NCBI GenBank assembly: GCA_021730945.1
Contig: JAKFYH010000038.1
Span: 1-45,944, forward strand
DNA from: Acidobacteriota bacterium
GTDB lineage: Bacteria; Acidobacteriota; Vicinamibacteria; Vicinamibacterales; UBA2999
Length of the DNA stretch: 45,944 nt
Reading direction: 5' to 3'
In this document: piece after piece, positions 24,551 to 33,268 of the stretch
How the letters are laid out: every line of letters starts with the position of its first letter
How positions within the stretch are numbered: position 1 is the first letter of the stretch
Notes under the pieces: generated by a model
Databases searched by the model: none
What the model saw: only the letters and a program-made list of their open reading frames with translations
Told to the model about the DNA's origin: nothing
Translations under genes and position numbers: made by a program

Positions 24551-25645
24551 ATGGGCCTCTTGCCTGGGCGGGCCGTAGTGTGGGTGACGCTCTGCCTGGC
24601 TCTTGCCTCGGCGTGGGCGGGTTGCGCCGCCGATCGCGTTGAGCCGGTAGCAGAGGCAGTTCCAGCCAAGCTGATCGAAACGCCGGCACCGGCTGCGCAG
24701 GTTCCCGCGGTTGCAGCGCCCACGGCTGAGCCCGCGGAGCAGCACGCCCAGACGGTCGCGCTACCGCGCGCGGTCACTCCCTTTCCGCCGGGGCTGACCG
24801 GCACGCTGGTGTTTCAGTCCGACCTGGCCAGCCCTGACAACCCCAACGGCCGCACCCGCATCTACACCATGGCGCTCGCCAGCGGCCAGGTCGTGGCGCT
24901 CACGCGCGGCAGCGATCATCGCGATGAGAATCCGCGCTGGTCGCCCGACGGCACCCGCATCGCGTTCAAGTCCAACCGCGACGGGGCCGGTTACGACCTC
25001 TATGTGATGGATGCCACCGGCGCCAACCCGGTCCGCATCACCGATCACCCCGCCAACGACCACGACCCGGCCTGGATGCCCGACGGTAAGAGCCTGATCT
25101 TCAGCTCCGAGCGCGACAGCCGCAGTGACCTGTACCGCGTATGGCTCGCCGATCGCCGGGTCGAACGGCTCACGCGCAACTTCGTCGGCCGGGCCATCAT
25201 GCCCAACGTCTCGCCCGATGGGCGCTCGGTCGCGTTTGCGGCACAGACGCTGGCGCGCCTGCAATTCTGGGAATTCCAAGTGCACGTGCTGGATCTGGCC
25301 ACCGGCCAGACCCGCGCGCTCGACAACAACGGCGGCGCCTGCTGGCCGGCGTGGTCGCCCGATGGGCAGTCGCTCGCCAATGTCCTGTTGGCCACCGAAC
25401 CCTCCACCATCCAGATCCGCGGCGGCGACGGCAACGGCGCTCGAACGGTGCGCGGCGATCCGGCCAGGTGGCACTACTACCCGGAATGGTCGCCCGATGG
25501 CCGCTGGCTGGCCCTCTCGGTCAGCCCGGAGCATCACGAGGGCGAAGATTGGGATCTGGCAGTTCTGCGCGTGGATGGCGCGGGCTCTGCCGAGCGGCTG
25601 ACGACCGGCGCCGGCAACGACCGACTGCCGGATTGGAAGCCGTAG
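24551..25645 (+). CDS. TolB-like (PD40) beta-propeller protein, probable lipoprotein
   Basis: The 364-residue protein has an N-terminal hydrophobic signal ending WAGC, a weak lipobox. A Pro/Ala-rich spacer is followed by a six-bladed propeller of TolB/PD40 repeats, with DENPRWSPDGTRIAFKSNRDG, DHDPAWMPDGKSLIFSSERD, MPNVSPDGRSVAF, CWPAWSPDGQSLA and YYPEWSPDGRWLALS at regular 40-45-residue spacing. Proteins of this kind act as periplasmic binding or scaffold modules. There is no enzymatic domain, unlike the S9 peptidases whose propellers look similar. The next gene starts 47 bases on. An earlier start at 24521 would place charged residues before the signal. Confidence 0.8.
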   Translation: MGLLPGRAVVWVTLCLALASAWAGCAADRVEPVAEAVPAKLIETPAPAAQVPAVAAPTAEPAEQHAQTVALPRAVTPFPPGLTGTLVFQSDLASPDNPNGRTRIYTMALASGQVVALTRGSDHRDENPRWSPDGTRIAFKSNRDGAGYDLYVMDATGANPVRITDHPANDHDPAWMPDGKSLIFSSERDSRSDLYRVWLADRRVERLTRNFVGRAIMPNVSPDGRSVAFAAQTLARLQFWEFQVHVLDLATGQTRALDNNGGACWPAWSPDGQSLANVLLATEPSTIQIRGGDGNGARTVRGDPARWHYYPEWSPDGRWLALSVSPEHHEGEDWDLAVLRVDGAGSAERLTTGAGNDRLPDWKP

Positions 25646-25692
25646 GATCGCAATTCTTGGAACAGTGTCTGACACCGTGGCAGAATCTGCAG

Positions 25693-27189
25693 GTGCGACG
25701 TCTCCTCATACTCCTCGCCACCGTGACGCTCGCCGCCTGCAACCAGGTGGCTCCGACCTCGGTCACCGACCGGTTGAAGCCTTGCACCGGCGACGACACG
25801 CCGGTTGATGCCTACTGCGGCTCGCTGAAGGTGTTTGAGAACCGCGCCACCCAACAGGGCCGGCAGATCGACCTCAACATCGTCGTGCTGCCGTCGCTGC
25901 GCGCCGACACCCGGCCCGACCCGCTGTTCTTTCTCGCCGGCGGACCCGGCCAGGGCGCGGCCAAGATGGCCAAGGTCCTGCGCGAAATGTTCCGCCAGGT
26001 CCTCACCGACCGCGACATCGTCCTCGTCGATCAGCGGGGCACCGGCAAGTCGCATCCGCTTGACTGCGAGCAGGAAGACGACTCGTTGAAGGCCTTCGGC
26101 TTCACCGAAGCCGACGCGGTGGCGATGCTCAAGAAGTGCCTGGCCGGCTACGACGCCGACCTGCGCCTATACACGACGTCGATTGCGATGGACGACCTGG
26201 ACGATGTGCGGGCGCTCCTGGGATACGACAAGATCAACATCTACGGCGGGTCGTATGGCACCCGTGCCGGCCTGGTGTACCTGCGGCAGCACGGTGACCG
26301 GGTCCGCTCGGCGGTGCTCGACGGCGTGGCCCCAACCAACATGCGGTTGCCGTTGTTCTTCGCCCGCGATGTGCAGCGCGCGCTCGACCTGCTGGTCGCC
26401 GACTGCGCCGCCACCGCGGCGTGCCATGCCAGGTATCCCGGCCTCGACACGCGCTTGCCGGCGCTGATGGCCCGTCTCGAGAAGTCCCCGCCGACGGTCT
26501 CGCTGATCCACCCGCGCACCGGCGAGCGCGGCGATCTCACCTTCACGGCGCGCCACCTTGCCAACATCCTGGCCTCCGCGCTCTACGTGCCGGTCGCCTC
26601 GTCTCTGATACCGGCGCTGATCGAGCGGGCCGAGCAGGGCGATTTCCAGGGCCTGCTGGCGCTGGCCGCGCTCGGCGACAGCGGCGGCCCCTCCAACATG
26701 AGCCTGGGCATGCAACTGTCGGTGATCTGCGCCGAAGACGCGCCCAAGATCACGGCCGCGGACGTCGCCGCCGAGTCGGCCGGTTCCATGTTTGGCCCGT
26801 ACGTGATGCGGCTGCAGCACGATGCGTGCGCGTTCTGGCCGCGGGGTGAGGTGCCCGAGTCGTTCTACCAACCGGTCACCTCATCGGTGCCGACACTGGT
26901 GATGTCCGGCGCGATCGACCCGGTCACGCCACCGATCTGGGGTGAGGAGATCAGCAAGCACCTTTCCGCCTCGCGCCACATCGTGATGCCAGGCGCCGGC
27001 CATACCGCCGGCGGCACCGGCTGCGGGTTGCGGATCATCCGCAATTTCATCGACAAGGGCGACACCGTGGGACTCGACACCAGTTGCCTCGACCGGGTGA
27101 AGCGGCCGCCGTTCTTTGTCTCGCCGGCCGGGCCCGACCCTGGCGGCAGCAGCCCCGCCGGGACTCCACAGAAGGGCGCGGGCGAATGA
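25693..27189 (+). CDS. Alpha/beta hydrolase lipoprotein of the TAP/prolyl aminopeptidase type
   Basis: The 498-residue lipoprotein (lipobox LAAC at Cys16) has an alpha/beta-hydrolase core and a TAP-like C-terminal lid as in S33 aminopeptidases. Visible motifs are the oxyanion segment FFLAGGPGQG, DIVLVDQRGTGKSHPLDC, and the nucleophile elbow INIYGGSYGTRAGLVYL. The Asp lies in VMSGAIDPVTPP and the His in PGAGHTAGG. S33 enzymes trim N-terminal residues from peptides or hydrolyse esters. Cys pairs in DCAATAAC and elsewhere suggest disulfides. The start is GTG at 25693. The stop codon overlaps the next ATG by 4 bases, coupling it to the ABC transporter. Confidence 0.85.
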   Translation: MRRLLILLATVTLAACNQVAPTSVTDRLKPCTGDDTPVDAYCGSLKVFENRATQQGRQIDLNIVVLPSLRADTRPDPLFFLAGGPGQGAAKMAKVLREMFRQVLTDRDIVLVDQRGTGKSHPLDCEQEDDSLKAFGFTEADAVAMLKKCLAGYDADLRLYTTSIAMDDLDDVRALLGYDKINIYGGSYGTRAGLVYLRQHGDRVRSAVLDGVAPTNMRLPLFFARDVQRALDLLVADCAATAACHARYPGLDTRLPALMARLEKSPPTVSLIHPRTGERGDLTFTARHLANILASALYVPVASSLIPALIERAEQGDFQGLLALAALGDSGGPSNMSLGMQLSVICAEDAPKITAADVAAESAGSMFGPYVMRLQHDACAFWPRGEVPESFYQPVTSSVPTLVMSGAIDPVTPPIWGEEISKHLSASRHIVMPGAGHTAGGTGCGLRIIRNFIDKGDTVGLDTSCLDRVKRPPFFVSPAGPDPGGSSPAGTPQKGAGE

Positions 27190-27959
27190 TTCGCATCGAG
27201 AACCTGCACAAGCGCTTTGGCGACGTGCGCGCGGTGGACGGGGTGAGCTTCACCGCCGCCGATGGCGCCGTCACCGGCCTGCTCGGACCGAACGGCGCCG
27301 GTAAGACCACGACGCTGCGCATGCTCTACACGCTGATGCGCCCGGACGAGGGCCGGATCCTGATCGAAGGGGTGGATGCCGTGACCGATCCCGAGGGCGC
27401 CCGCTTCCATCTCGGCGTGCTGCCCGATCAGTCCGGCCTCTACCCGCGCCTGACGGCGCGCGAACACATTCACTATTTCGGCGAGCTGCAGGGCATCACC
27501 GGCGCCGACCTCGCCCATCGCACGGAGTACCTGCTGAAGATGCTCGACATGGCCGCGATTGCCGACCGCCGGGTCGCCGGCTTCTCGCACGGCGAGCGCA
27601 CGAAGACCGCGCTGGCGCGCGCGATTGTCCATAACCCGAAGAACGTCCTGCTTGACGAACCCACCAACGGCCTCGACGTGATGAGCACGCGGGCGGTGCG
27701 CGAGATTATCCGGCGATTGAAGGGTGAAGGGCACGCGGTGCTGTTTTCCAGTCACGTCATGCAGGAAGTCTCGGCCCTTTGCGACACCATCGTGGTGATT
27801 GCCCGCGGCCAGATTGTCGGCGCCGGCTCACCCGACGACCTGCGGCGGCAGACCGGCCATGAGAATCTCGAGGATGCGTTCGTCAGCCTGAGCGGCCTCG
27901 GCACCGACGGGTCGACCGACCCCCACTCGGCGCAAGGCGAAGCCGGAGCGGCGTCATGA
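27186..27959 (+). CDS. ABC transporter ATP-binding protein, NatA-like
   Basis: The 257-residue ATPase shows Walker A GPNGAGKTTT, a Q-loop in LGVLPDQSGLYPRLTAREH, the signature FSHGERTKTALARAI, Walker B NVLLDEPTNGLDV and the switch His in FSSHVMQE. Closest in pattern are NatA-type ATPases, which pair with a membrane partner to export sodium or drugs. The signature reads SHGE instead of SGGQ, as is seen in NatA-like proteins. It overlaps both neighbours by 4 bases, so hydrolase, ATPase and permease are made together. Confidence 0.9.
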   Translation: MIRIENLHKRFGDVRAVDGVSFTAADGAVTGLLGPNGAGKTTTLRMLYTLMRPDEGRILIEGVDAVTDPEGARFHLGVLPDQSGLYPRLTAREHIHYFGELQGITGADLAHRTEYLLKMLDMAAIADRRVAGFSHGERTKTALARAIVHNPKNVLLDEPTNGLDVMSTRAVREIIRRLKGEGHAVLFSSHVMQEVSALCDTIVVIARGQIVGAGSPDDLRRQTGHENLEDAFVSLSGLGTDGSTDPHSAQGEAGAAS

Positions 27960-29140
27960 ACTCGCGCAGCCTGGCCCAGGTCATGGTGGTCGTCCGCAAG
28001 GAACTGGTCGACTGGTCGCGCGACCGGCGCTCGATTATGACGGTGCTGATCAGTTCGCTGCTGGCGCCGGCGATTATCGGCTTCATGTTCTCGAGCCTGG
28101 CCAGCCGCCAACGGCAGGTGGAGGACATCACCGTGCCGGTGGTCGGCGCCGCGCACGCGCCGGCGCTGATTGAGTGGTTGCAGCAGCAGCCCGGCATCAC
28201 CATTACCGACGGCCCGTCCGACCCGGAGGAAGCGGTGCGTACCCGCCGCGAGGATGTGGTGGTGATCATCACCGACGACTTCGCCAGGGATTTCGCCGCC
28301 TCGAAGCCGGCCCAAATCCGGCTGGTCTCGGACAGCTCAAGCCAGAACACGCGGCCCAAGGTGCAGCGCGTGCGCGCGCTGTTCCAGCGTTACGGCAGCG
28401 AGATTGGCAGCCTGCGCCTGATCGCCCGGGGCATCAGCCCGGTGGTGTCGGTGCCGGTTCAGGTCGAGGATGTCGAGGTGTCAAGCGCGCAGCAGCGGGC
28501 GGCCACCATCCTTGGCTTCATTCCGCTGTTTGTGATGCTCGCGGCGTTCACCGGCGCCATGGGTATCGCCACCGATTCGACGGCCGGCGAACGGGAGCGC
28601 GGATCGATCGAGGCGCTGCTGGTGAATCCCGCGCCGCGTAGCGCCATCGCCGGCGGCAAGTGGCTGGCCGGCACCGCCACGGCCATGCTGAGCGTGGTCA
28701 TCACCAGTGCCCTGCTGTTCGCGCTGTTCCAGTACATCCCGCTGCAGGACCTGGGTATTCGCTTTCAACTCGGGCCGGCACAACTGCTCGGCACGATGGT
28801 CTGCGTGCTGCCGATTTGTCCGCTGATCGTGGCCATCCAGATGTACGTGGCGACTTTCGCCAAGTCCTTCAAGGAGGCGCAAAGCTACCTGAGCTTCCTG
28901 ATGATGGCGCAAATGGTCCCGGGAATGATGGCCTCGATGAACGCCTTCCCGGCCAAGGCCTGGATGTACTTCGTGCCGTGGCTCGGCCAGCAGACCCTGC
29001 TCACCGACGTGCTCGGCAACAAGGTGATTCACCCCGGCGTGTTCGTGGTGGTGGCCGTCGTCAACATCGCCCTCGCCATCGTCGCAGTGCGCGCCACCGC
29101 GGGCCTGTTTGTGCGGGAGAAGATCATCTTCGGACGATAA
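27956..29140 (+). CDS. ABC-2 type permease, NatB-like
   Basis: The 394-residue membrane protein has the NatB layout. An N-terminal helix (RSIMTVLISSLLAPAIIGFMFSSLA) is followed by a periplasmic domain of about 150 residues. A block of five or six helices starts at ILGFIPLFVMLAAFTGAMGIATDSTAGERERGSIEALLVNP, which is the typical ABC-2 motif. It is the partner of the overlapping NatA-like ATPase, and the pair probably exports sodium, a drug or a peptide. Being encoded with a lipoprotein hydrolase suggests a link to peptide products. Its TAA is followed at once by a heptamer array. Confidence 0.88.
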   Translation: MNSRSLAQVMVVVRKELVDWSRDRRSIMTVLISSLLAPAIIGFMFSSLASRQRQVEDITVPVVGAAHAPALIEWLQQQPGITITDGPSDPEEAVRTRREDVVVIITDDFARDFAASKPAQIRLVSDSSSQNTRPKVQRVRALFQRYGSEIGSLRLIARGISPVVSVPVQVEDVEVSSAQQRAATILGFIPLFVMLAAFTGAMGIATDSTAGERERGSIEALLVNPAPRSAIAGGKWLAGTATAMLSVVITSALLFALFQYIPLQDLGIRFQLGPAQLLGTMVCVLPICPLIVAIQMYVATFAKSFKEAQSYLSFLMMAQMVPGMMASMNAFPAKAWMYFVPWLGQQTLLTDVLGNKVIHPGVFVVVAVVNIALAIVAVRATAGLFVREKIIFGR

Positions 29141-29335
29141 GTTGAAAGTTGAAAGTTGAAAGTTGAAAGTTTCAGTTTGGAGTTTCAGTTTGGAGTTTCA
29201 GTTAGAAGTGTCAGTTTGGAGTGTCAGTTAGAAGTTGTCCAGTTTCAGGAACTGGAAACTGACACTTCAAACTGACACTTCAAACTGAAACTCCAAACTG
29301 AAACTGCCAACTTTCAACTTTCAACTTTCAACTTA
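29138..29335. repeat. GTTGAAA heptamer arrays forming a giant inverted repeat between two stop codons
   Basis: Four GTTGAAA units directly follow the TAA of the NatB-like gene. The same heptamer, on the minus strand, directly follows the TAA of the convergent gene (29335-29333). Between them lie alternating AGTTTCAGTTTGG- and AGTGTCAGTT-like units and their reverse complements around a centre near 29240-29260. The whole stretch can fold into one stem of about 90 base pairs. It is far more A/T-rich than its surroundings and could act as a two-way terminator. Confidence 0.9.
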
Positions 29336-30340
29336 CTTGACGTTGACCACGACGTGCGCCGTCGTCCAGCAGCATTGATCGCCGCCGCCGCCGTTGCCGG
29401 AACTGTCGTTGACCTGCGCGCGCAGCCAGTAGGTGCCCGGCGCGCTGAAGGTGGCCGTGGTCCTGGCCTCGACGAACTTCTTGGCGTCGTGGCCGTTCTC
29501 GAGATTGATCGTCTCCTGGGCAATCTTGACCTCGCCCGGCCCGCGGTATTTCCGCCACAGAATCTGAATGTCGCCGCGGCGGGCGGCCGCGGCTGCCGCG
29601 GCACCGCCACCGGGCGCGGCCGGCGTACCGGCGATCACCCGGCCGCCGATGATGGCGGGCAGCGGTTCGTTGGCCGGGGGCTTCGCCGGCGCCCTGCGGG
29701 CAGCGGCGGCGCCGGCGGCGGCACCACCCTCCGCCTCGAACACGGTCGTCGGCGGCTGATCGGCGGCCCAGGCGAGCAGTTCAAGCGGTGTTCCCACTGT
29801 AGCGTTCAGCGTCTGCACGAAGCGCTCGCGCGGCGGACCAATAAGCTCGGGCCCCGTGGGACTGAACTTGATGCGCGGCGGTTCGTTGCCGTTGGCGGTG
29901 TTCTTGTAGAAATCGATCCAGTAGGGAGGATTGGTCCAGAACGAGACCGTCGAGGTGTGGCCATTCGCGGTCAGCGTCCAGGTCAGCTTCTTGTTGCCGA
30001 AATCCTTGGGCACCGAAATCGCGAACATGCCCCACTGGCGGCCGGACAGAAAGTGCGTGGGCTGGCCGAAGTCGGGACCACCCGGCTCGATCCGGTTGTC
30101 GGGACCGATGGGCACGTCGACGGCTTCCTTGTTGCGGTTGAAGTACCCGATCAGCAGGGTGTTGGTGCCGTCCTTGAGCGGCCCAAACCCTTCGAAGGCC
30201 GGGTAGATGGCTTCCCCAGTGGTGCCGAGGGGCTCAAGAAGTACGCCTGACGGAATGTTCGGGCGTTGTTGGGCGTGGGTGGTGAGCACGAAGCCCGCCG
30301 CGACCATGACGGTCGCGGCGGCGAAATGATTAAGGCGCAT
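29333..30340 (-). CDS. Secreted protein of unknown function, partner of a cytochrome gene
   Basis: The 335-residue protein has a signal peptide (HFAAATVMVAAGFVLTTHAQ). I do not recognise a named family. Visible features are a beta-rich N-terminal half (PAFEGFGPLKDGTNTLLIGYFNRN, GMFAISVPKDFGNKKLTWTLTANGHTSTVSFWT) and an Ala/Pro-rich linker around residue 225. A final beta domain ends FSAPGTYWLRAQVNDSSGNGG-QCCW-HVVVNVK and looks like an immunoglobulin or PKD-type fold. It starts 8 bases after the cytochrome/monooxygenase-like gene, so a shared periplasmic role is likely. It may bind sugar or copper, but nothing shows this. Its TAA touches the heptamer repeat. Confidence 0.65.
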   Translation of the reverse strand: MRLNHFAAATVMVAAGFVLTTHAQQRPNIPSGVLLEPLGTTGEAIYPAFEGFGPLKDGTNTLLIGYFNRNKEAVDVPIGPDNRIEPGGPDFGQPTHFLSGRQWGMFAISVPKDFGNKKLTWTLTANGHTSTVSFWTNPPYWIDFYKNTANGNEPPRIKFSPTGPELIGPPRERFVQTLNATVGTPLELLAWAADQPPTTVFEAEGGAAAGAAAARRAPAKPPANEPLPAIIGGRVIAGTPAAPGGGAAAAAAARRGDIQILWRKYRGPGEVKIAQETINLENGHDAKKFVEARTTATFSAPGTYWLRAQVNDSSGNGGGGDQCCWTTAHVVVNVK

Positions 30341-30348
30341 CGGTGCGG

Positions 30349-31731
30349 CTACTGCTGCTGCGAGGTGGTGGTCGAGGGCAGCGTCTTGCGGCGCTCCTCG
30401 ATGGCGGCCCGGTAGTCGGTGTCGTTCATGTAGGTCACGTTGACCCACGCGTGCGCCATCTCGTCCACCGTGCGATCGCCGTACCCCACCCACACGTTCG
30501 GATCGGGGTTGGCCTTGTTGGCCGTCGTGTTGTCGTGCCACGCGGTGACCTTGATCAGCGTGCCCTTGGGCAGCAGCGGCGCCGCGGTCTCCTGGTAGAC
30601 GTAGGTGTTGTGCCAGTTGAAGTTGAAGTCGGCGACGTGGCTGAGCACCTGGATCTGGCCGTTGGGCAGGATGGCTTCCATCGCCATCGCCTTGCCGCGC
30701 AAGTGCATGTGGGGCTGGTAGCTTTCGACCCGGCCGTTCTCGCGCAGCAGGAAGTAGCCCACCGTGGCCTTGACGGTGTTGGGCGGAATGTCGACGCCCG
30801 ACCCGAGCGCGCTGCCGCCGCTGCCGCTGCCGTTGGTGCCGCCCATCAGGTGCAGGACCTGGCGGAACTTCGGCTCCTGGCCCTTCGGGTAAAAGTAGAT
30901 GCCGAGCTCGACCTGGTCGGTGATGTCCTCACCGCCGTTTGAGTAGTGGATGTCCCACACGATCTTGGCGCCGGGCAGCATCAGCTTGCCGCTGTTGGGG
31001 CGCATGATCTCGCCTTCCTTGCCGACCGCCCACTCCATGAAGGTGCCGGGCAGCGGATTGCCGTTGCCGTCGACCGGGTTCATGGCGAGTGCGTCGGTTT
31101 CCTGCTGCTGCAGGCGGGCGATCGCGTGATGGGTGATCTTGCGGCCCTTCACGGTGCTGGGGCGGATTTCGATGGCGCGCACCCAGCGCGGTTCGGTGAG
31201 GTGCGTCTCGACGACCGGCTTCCACCAGGCGTCGTTCTGGCCGGCCTTCTGCGTCCAGGGCAGCGACTTCACCACCAGGTCGGGTTCAGCCTGGCCGAAC
31301 TTCTTGGTGTAGTTCCAGCCCTGTTCGTTGGGCCACTGCTTGGCCGGCGGCATGTCCTTGACGTCGCCCTTCGGCGCACCGGCGTCGACCCACTTCGCGA
31401 TGAGGTCGATTTCCCGATCCGAGAGTGACCGGTCGTTCTGGAATTCCTGGATGCCGATGGTCTTGTCGATATGCCAGGGCGGCATCTGTCGCGTCTGCAC
31501 GCGGTTCTTGATCGACCGTGCCCACGGCCGCGATTCCTCAAAGGTGACCAGCGACATCGGCGCGATCGAGTCGGGCCGGTGACACGCTTCGCACTTGTTC
31601 TGGAAGATCGGGGCGATGTCCTTGGTAAAGGTCGGGCTGGTGGCGGTCTGGGCGCTGGCGGACGCCGGAACCATCATGCCGAGGGCGGCCACAGCCGCGA
31701 CGATTCCGAGAGGCTTCAACATACCGCTCAT
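30349..31731 (-). CDS. Cytochrome c fused to copper-monooxygenase-like (PHM-type) domains
   Basis: The 460-residue secreted protein (signal GIVAAVAALGMMVPASASAQ) has two parts. Residues about 30-110 form a cytochrome c-like domain with haem site CEACH and Met in RQMPPWH. Residues about 150-450 resemble copper type II, ascorbate-dependent monooxygenases: the His pair in GRKITHHAIARL, His in WDIHYSN, YQPHMHLRGKAM with HMH, and WHDNT, all plausible copper ligands. It may oxidise a substrate using electrons delivered by its own haem. Proteins of this type are common in acidobacteria and planctomycetes but have no agreed function. AAGGAG lies 7 bases before the ATG. Confidence 0.75.
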   Translation of the reverse strand: MSGMLKPLGIVAAVAALGMMVPASASAQTATSPTFTKDIAPIFQNKCEACHRPDSIAPMSLVTFEESRPWARSIKNRVQTRQMPPWHIDKTIGIQEFQNDRSLSDREIDLIAKWVDAGAPKGDVKDMPPAKQWPNEQGWNYTKKFGQAEPDLVVKSLPWTQKAGQNDAWWKPVVETHLTEPRWVRAIEIRPSTVKGRKITHHAIARLQQQETDALAMNPVDGNGNPLPGTFMEWAVGKEGEIMRPNSGKLMLPGAKIVWDIHYSNGGEDITDQVELGIYFYPKGQEPKFRQVLHLMGGTNGSGSGGSALGSGVDIPPNTVKATVGYFLLRENGRVESYQPHMHLRGKAMAMEAILPNGQIQVLSHVADFNFNWHNTYVYQETAAPLLPKGTLIKVTAWHDNTTANKANPDPNVWVGYGDRTVDEMAHAWVNVTYMNDTDYRAAIEERRKTLPSTTTSQQQ

Positions 31732-31815
31732 TCAGGCGCTCCTTGTGAGGTCACCGAAACAGCCGAGGTGGCCGCCGACGGCCAATCGCCGGGAAATATA
31801 GCAGAAATTGCCAAT

Positions 31816-31861
31816 GGGCCTGACCCCCATTTTCACCAAATGGTGGGTTGGGGCCAGGCCC
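31816..31861 (-). repeat. GGGGTCAGGCCC-type inverted repeat around a stop codon
   Basis: GGGCCTGACCCC (31816-31827) and GGGGCCAGGCCC (31850-31861) pair with one mismatch. The stop codon of the VanZ-like gene (31835-31833) lies in the loop, so the last codons (GAWPQPTIW) form one arm. On the minus strand the stop runs straight into AAATGGGGGTCAGGCCC. Confidence 0.7.
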
Positions 31862-32924
31862 CGTACACCCGGATTCCGGCCCCGAACACCAGGATTCCGG
31901 CGGCGCTCCAGAGCCACCAACGCGGAAATGTGTAGATCGGATACGGCTCCGCCTGGCTCTCAAACGGCGCGCGGTCGCCGGCCGCGGCAGCCTCGGCTTC
32001 GGCCCGCTGCGCCGGCGCCCAGCGGTGGCCGGTCGCCGACACATACGACGGTGTATCAAGCACCGGCGCATAGAAGGCCTCCAGGATTCGGTTCTCCGAC
32101 CAGGCGGTCGCGGCCTCGCCGTTGTTACGGCGGCGGACGTGCCAGAGTCCCTCGTCCATGTACTGGTCTTCACGCGAGAGCCGATGCAGGACGAGCGGCG
32201 GATTCGCCTGCCACTGCTCCGCGCGTTCCCGCGCCAATTGGGCCAGCACCGCTTCGCAATAGTGCGACCGGAACTCGAGGCCATCGCGAACAATCGCGTG
32301 GCCGAGGTGGACTTGATCGATGAAGAACGCCAAACCCACGGCCGCCAGGCTGCCGACCACGGCCAGCCGGCGGCGCGAGCGGGCGCCGATCTGCCACGAG
32401 AAGGCGGCCGGCGGATCGGCCGCCACGCTGAAGACCAGCCCACAGGCCACTGCCACCAGATCCAGCAGCACATCGTGCAGCTCGCCGACCCGCACCGGGA
32501 TGAACCACTGCAGCCACTCTTCCGCCAGGCCCACGATCAGCCCAGCCAGCAACGGCAACACCACGCATGACGCGTCGCCGGTCGATCGCCAGACGCGATA
32601 GAAGACAAACGCAATCAGCCCGTACTCGACAAAATGCACGCGCTCGGCCCAGTCGACCTCAGCAGCGCCGGTGGCGGTGATCAGGCTGTAGCTGATGCCG
32701 GCCGCGAGCGCGGCGCCGATCGCGCCATAGCGAAGCCCGCGTTGCTCGCGAATCCGCCGCACGGCCGCCACCACGCCCACGCCCACCAGGGCCACGACGA
32801 CGGTGACGACCACCGGCAGGAAGAGGCCGGGAGCGGTGCGACGCAGCCAGGCACTGAGTTGGCCCACGAACGGCGCCGCCAGCACCAGGGCCGCCGACGC
32901 GGTGGCCGCCAGCACCAGCTTCAT
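31833..32924 (-). CDS. VanZ-like membrane protein with C-terminal extension
   Basis: The 363-residue protein contains the VanZ-like core of four or more helices in its first half. The diagnostic acidic and His motifs are WAERVHFVEYGLIAFVFYRVWR, then GLAEEWLQWFIPVRVGELHDVLLDLVAV at about residues 115-160. A soluble segment (FIDQVHLGHAIVRDGLEFRSHY...RRRNNGEAATAWSENRILEAFY) and a last helix (WWLWSAAGILVFGAGI) follow. The function of VanZ-like proteins outside glycopeptide resistance is unclear. The ATG overlaps the stop of the small PEGA-like gene by 4 bases, so the two work together. The C-terminus is partly made of repeat DNA. Confidence 0.75.
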   Translation of the reverse strand: MKLVLAATASAALVLAAPFVGQLSAWLRRTAPGLFLPVVVTVVVALVGVGVVAAVRRIREQRGLRYGAIGAALAAGISYSLITATGAAEVDWAERVHFVEYGLIAFVFYRVWRSTGDASCVVLPLLAGLIVGLAEEWLQWFIPVRVGELHDVLLDLVAVACGLVFSVAADPPAAFSWQIGARSRRRLAVVGSLAAVGLAFFIDQVHLGHAIVRDGLEFRSHYCEAVLAQLARERAEQWQANPPLVLHRLSREDQYMDEGLWHVRRRNNGEAATAWSENRILEAFYAPVLDTPSYVSATGHRWAPAQRAEAEAAAAGDRAPFESQAEPYPIYTFPRWWLWSAAGILVFGAGIRVYGAWPQPTIW

Positions 32925-33244
32925 GGCACGCGAACCAGCCGCACGCGCAGGTAGGCCACGCCCATCATCAGCACCATCAACATGCCGCCGCCGGTCAGGC
33001 CGTTCTCGCAGCGGAACCGCACCGTCTCGCCGGCGACACTGTCAAACTCCGTGGTGTACCCGAACAGCGTGTTGTGCACCTTCACGGTGTGGCGGCCCGG
33101 CGGCAACTCCCGCGCGAACGTCTTGCCGTAGCGCAACACGCCCTCCCACTTCTCGCCATCGACCCAGAGGAAGACCGGGCGATCCTGGATGTCCTGGGGG
33201 TGGTCACGGGTGATTTCCAATTGGGCAGCGGCCGGCGTCGACAT
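32921..33244 (-). CDS. Small PEGA-like beta protein, paralogue 1
   Basis: The 107-residue protein has one beta-sandwich-like segment with the look of a PEGA domain: RPVFLWVDGEKWEGVLRYGKTFARELPPGRHTVKVHNTLFGYTTEFDSVAGE. It ends in a hydrophobic helix (GGGMLMVLMMGVAYL) that would anchor it. It is clearly related to the protein at 37950-38366; both share a pattern of VD...W..VRYG, PG(R/H)H, NTLF..T.E.D.V.GE.VR..C.N and a terminal helix. PEGA domains usually face the cell surface and bind peptidoglycan or proteins. The gene overlaps the VanZ-like gene by 4 bases. No named family is certain. Confidence 0.65.
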   Translation of the reverse strand: MSTPAAAQLEITRDHPQDIQDRPVFLWVDGEKWEGVLRYGKTFARELPPGRHTVKVHNTLFGYTTEFDSVAGETVRFRCENGLTGGGMLMVLMMGVAYLRVRLVRVP

Positions 33245-33268
33245 GGTACAGTTTTCAGCATACCGCCA

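Noticed and set aside
29141-29332. Small RNA gene in the heptamer inverted repeat
   Set aside because: I see no promoter; the placement between two stop codons fits a terminator or repeat element better.
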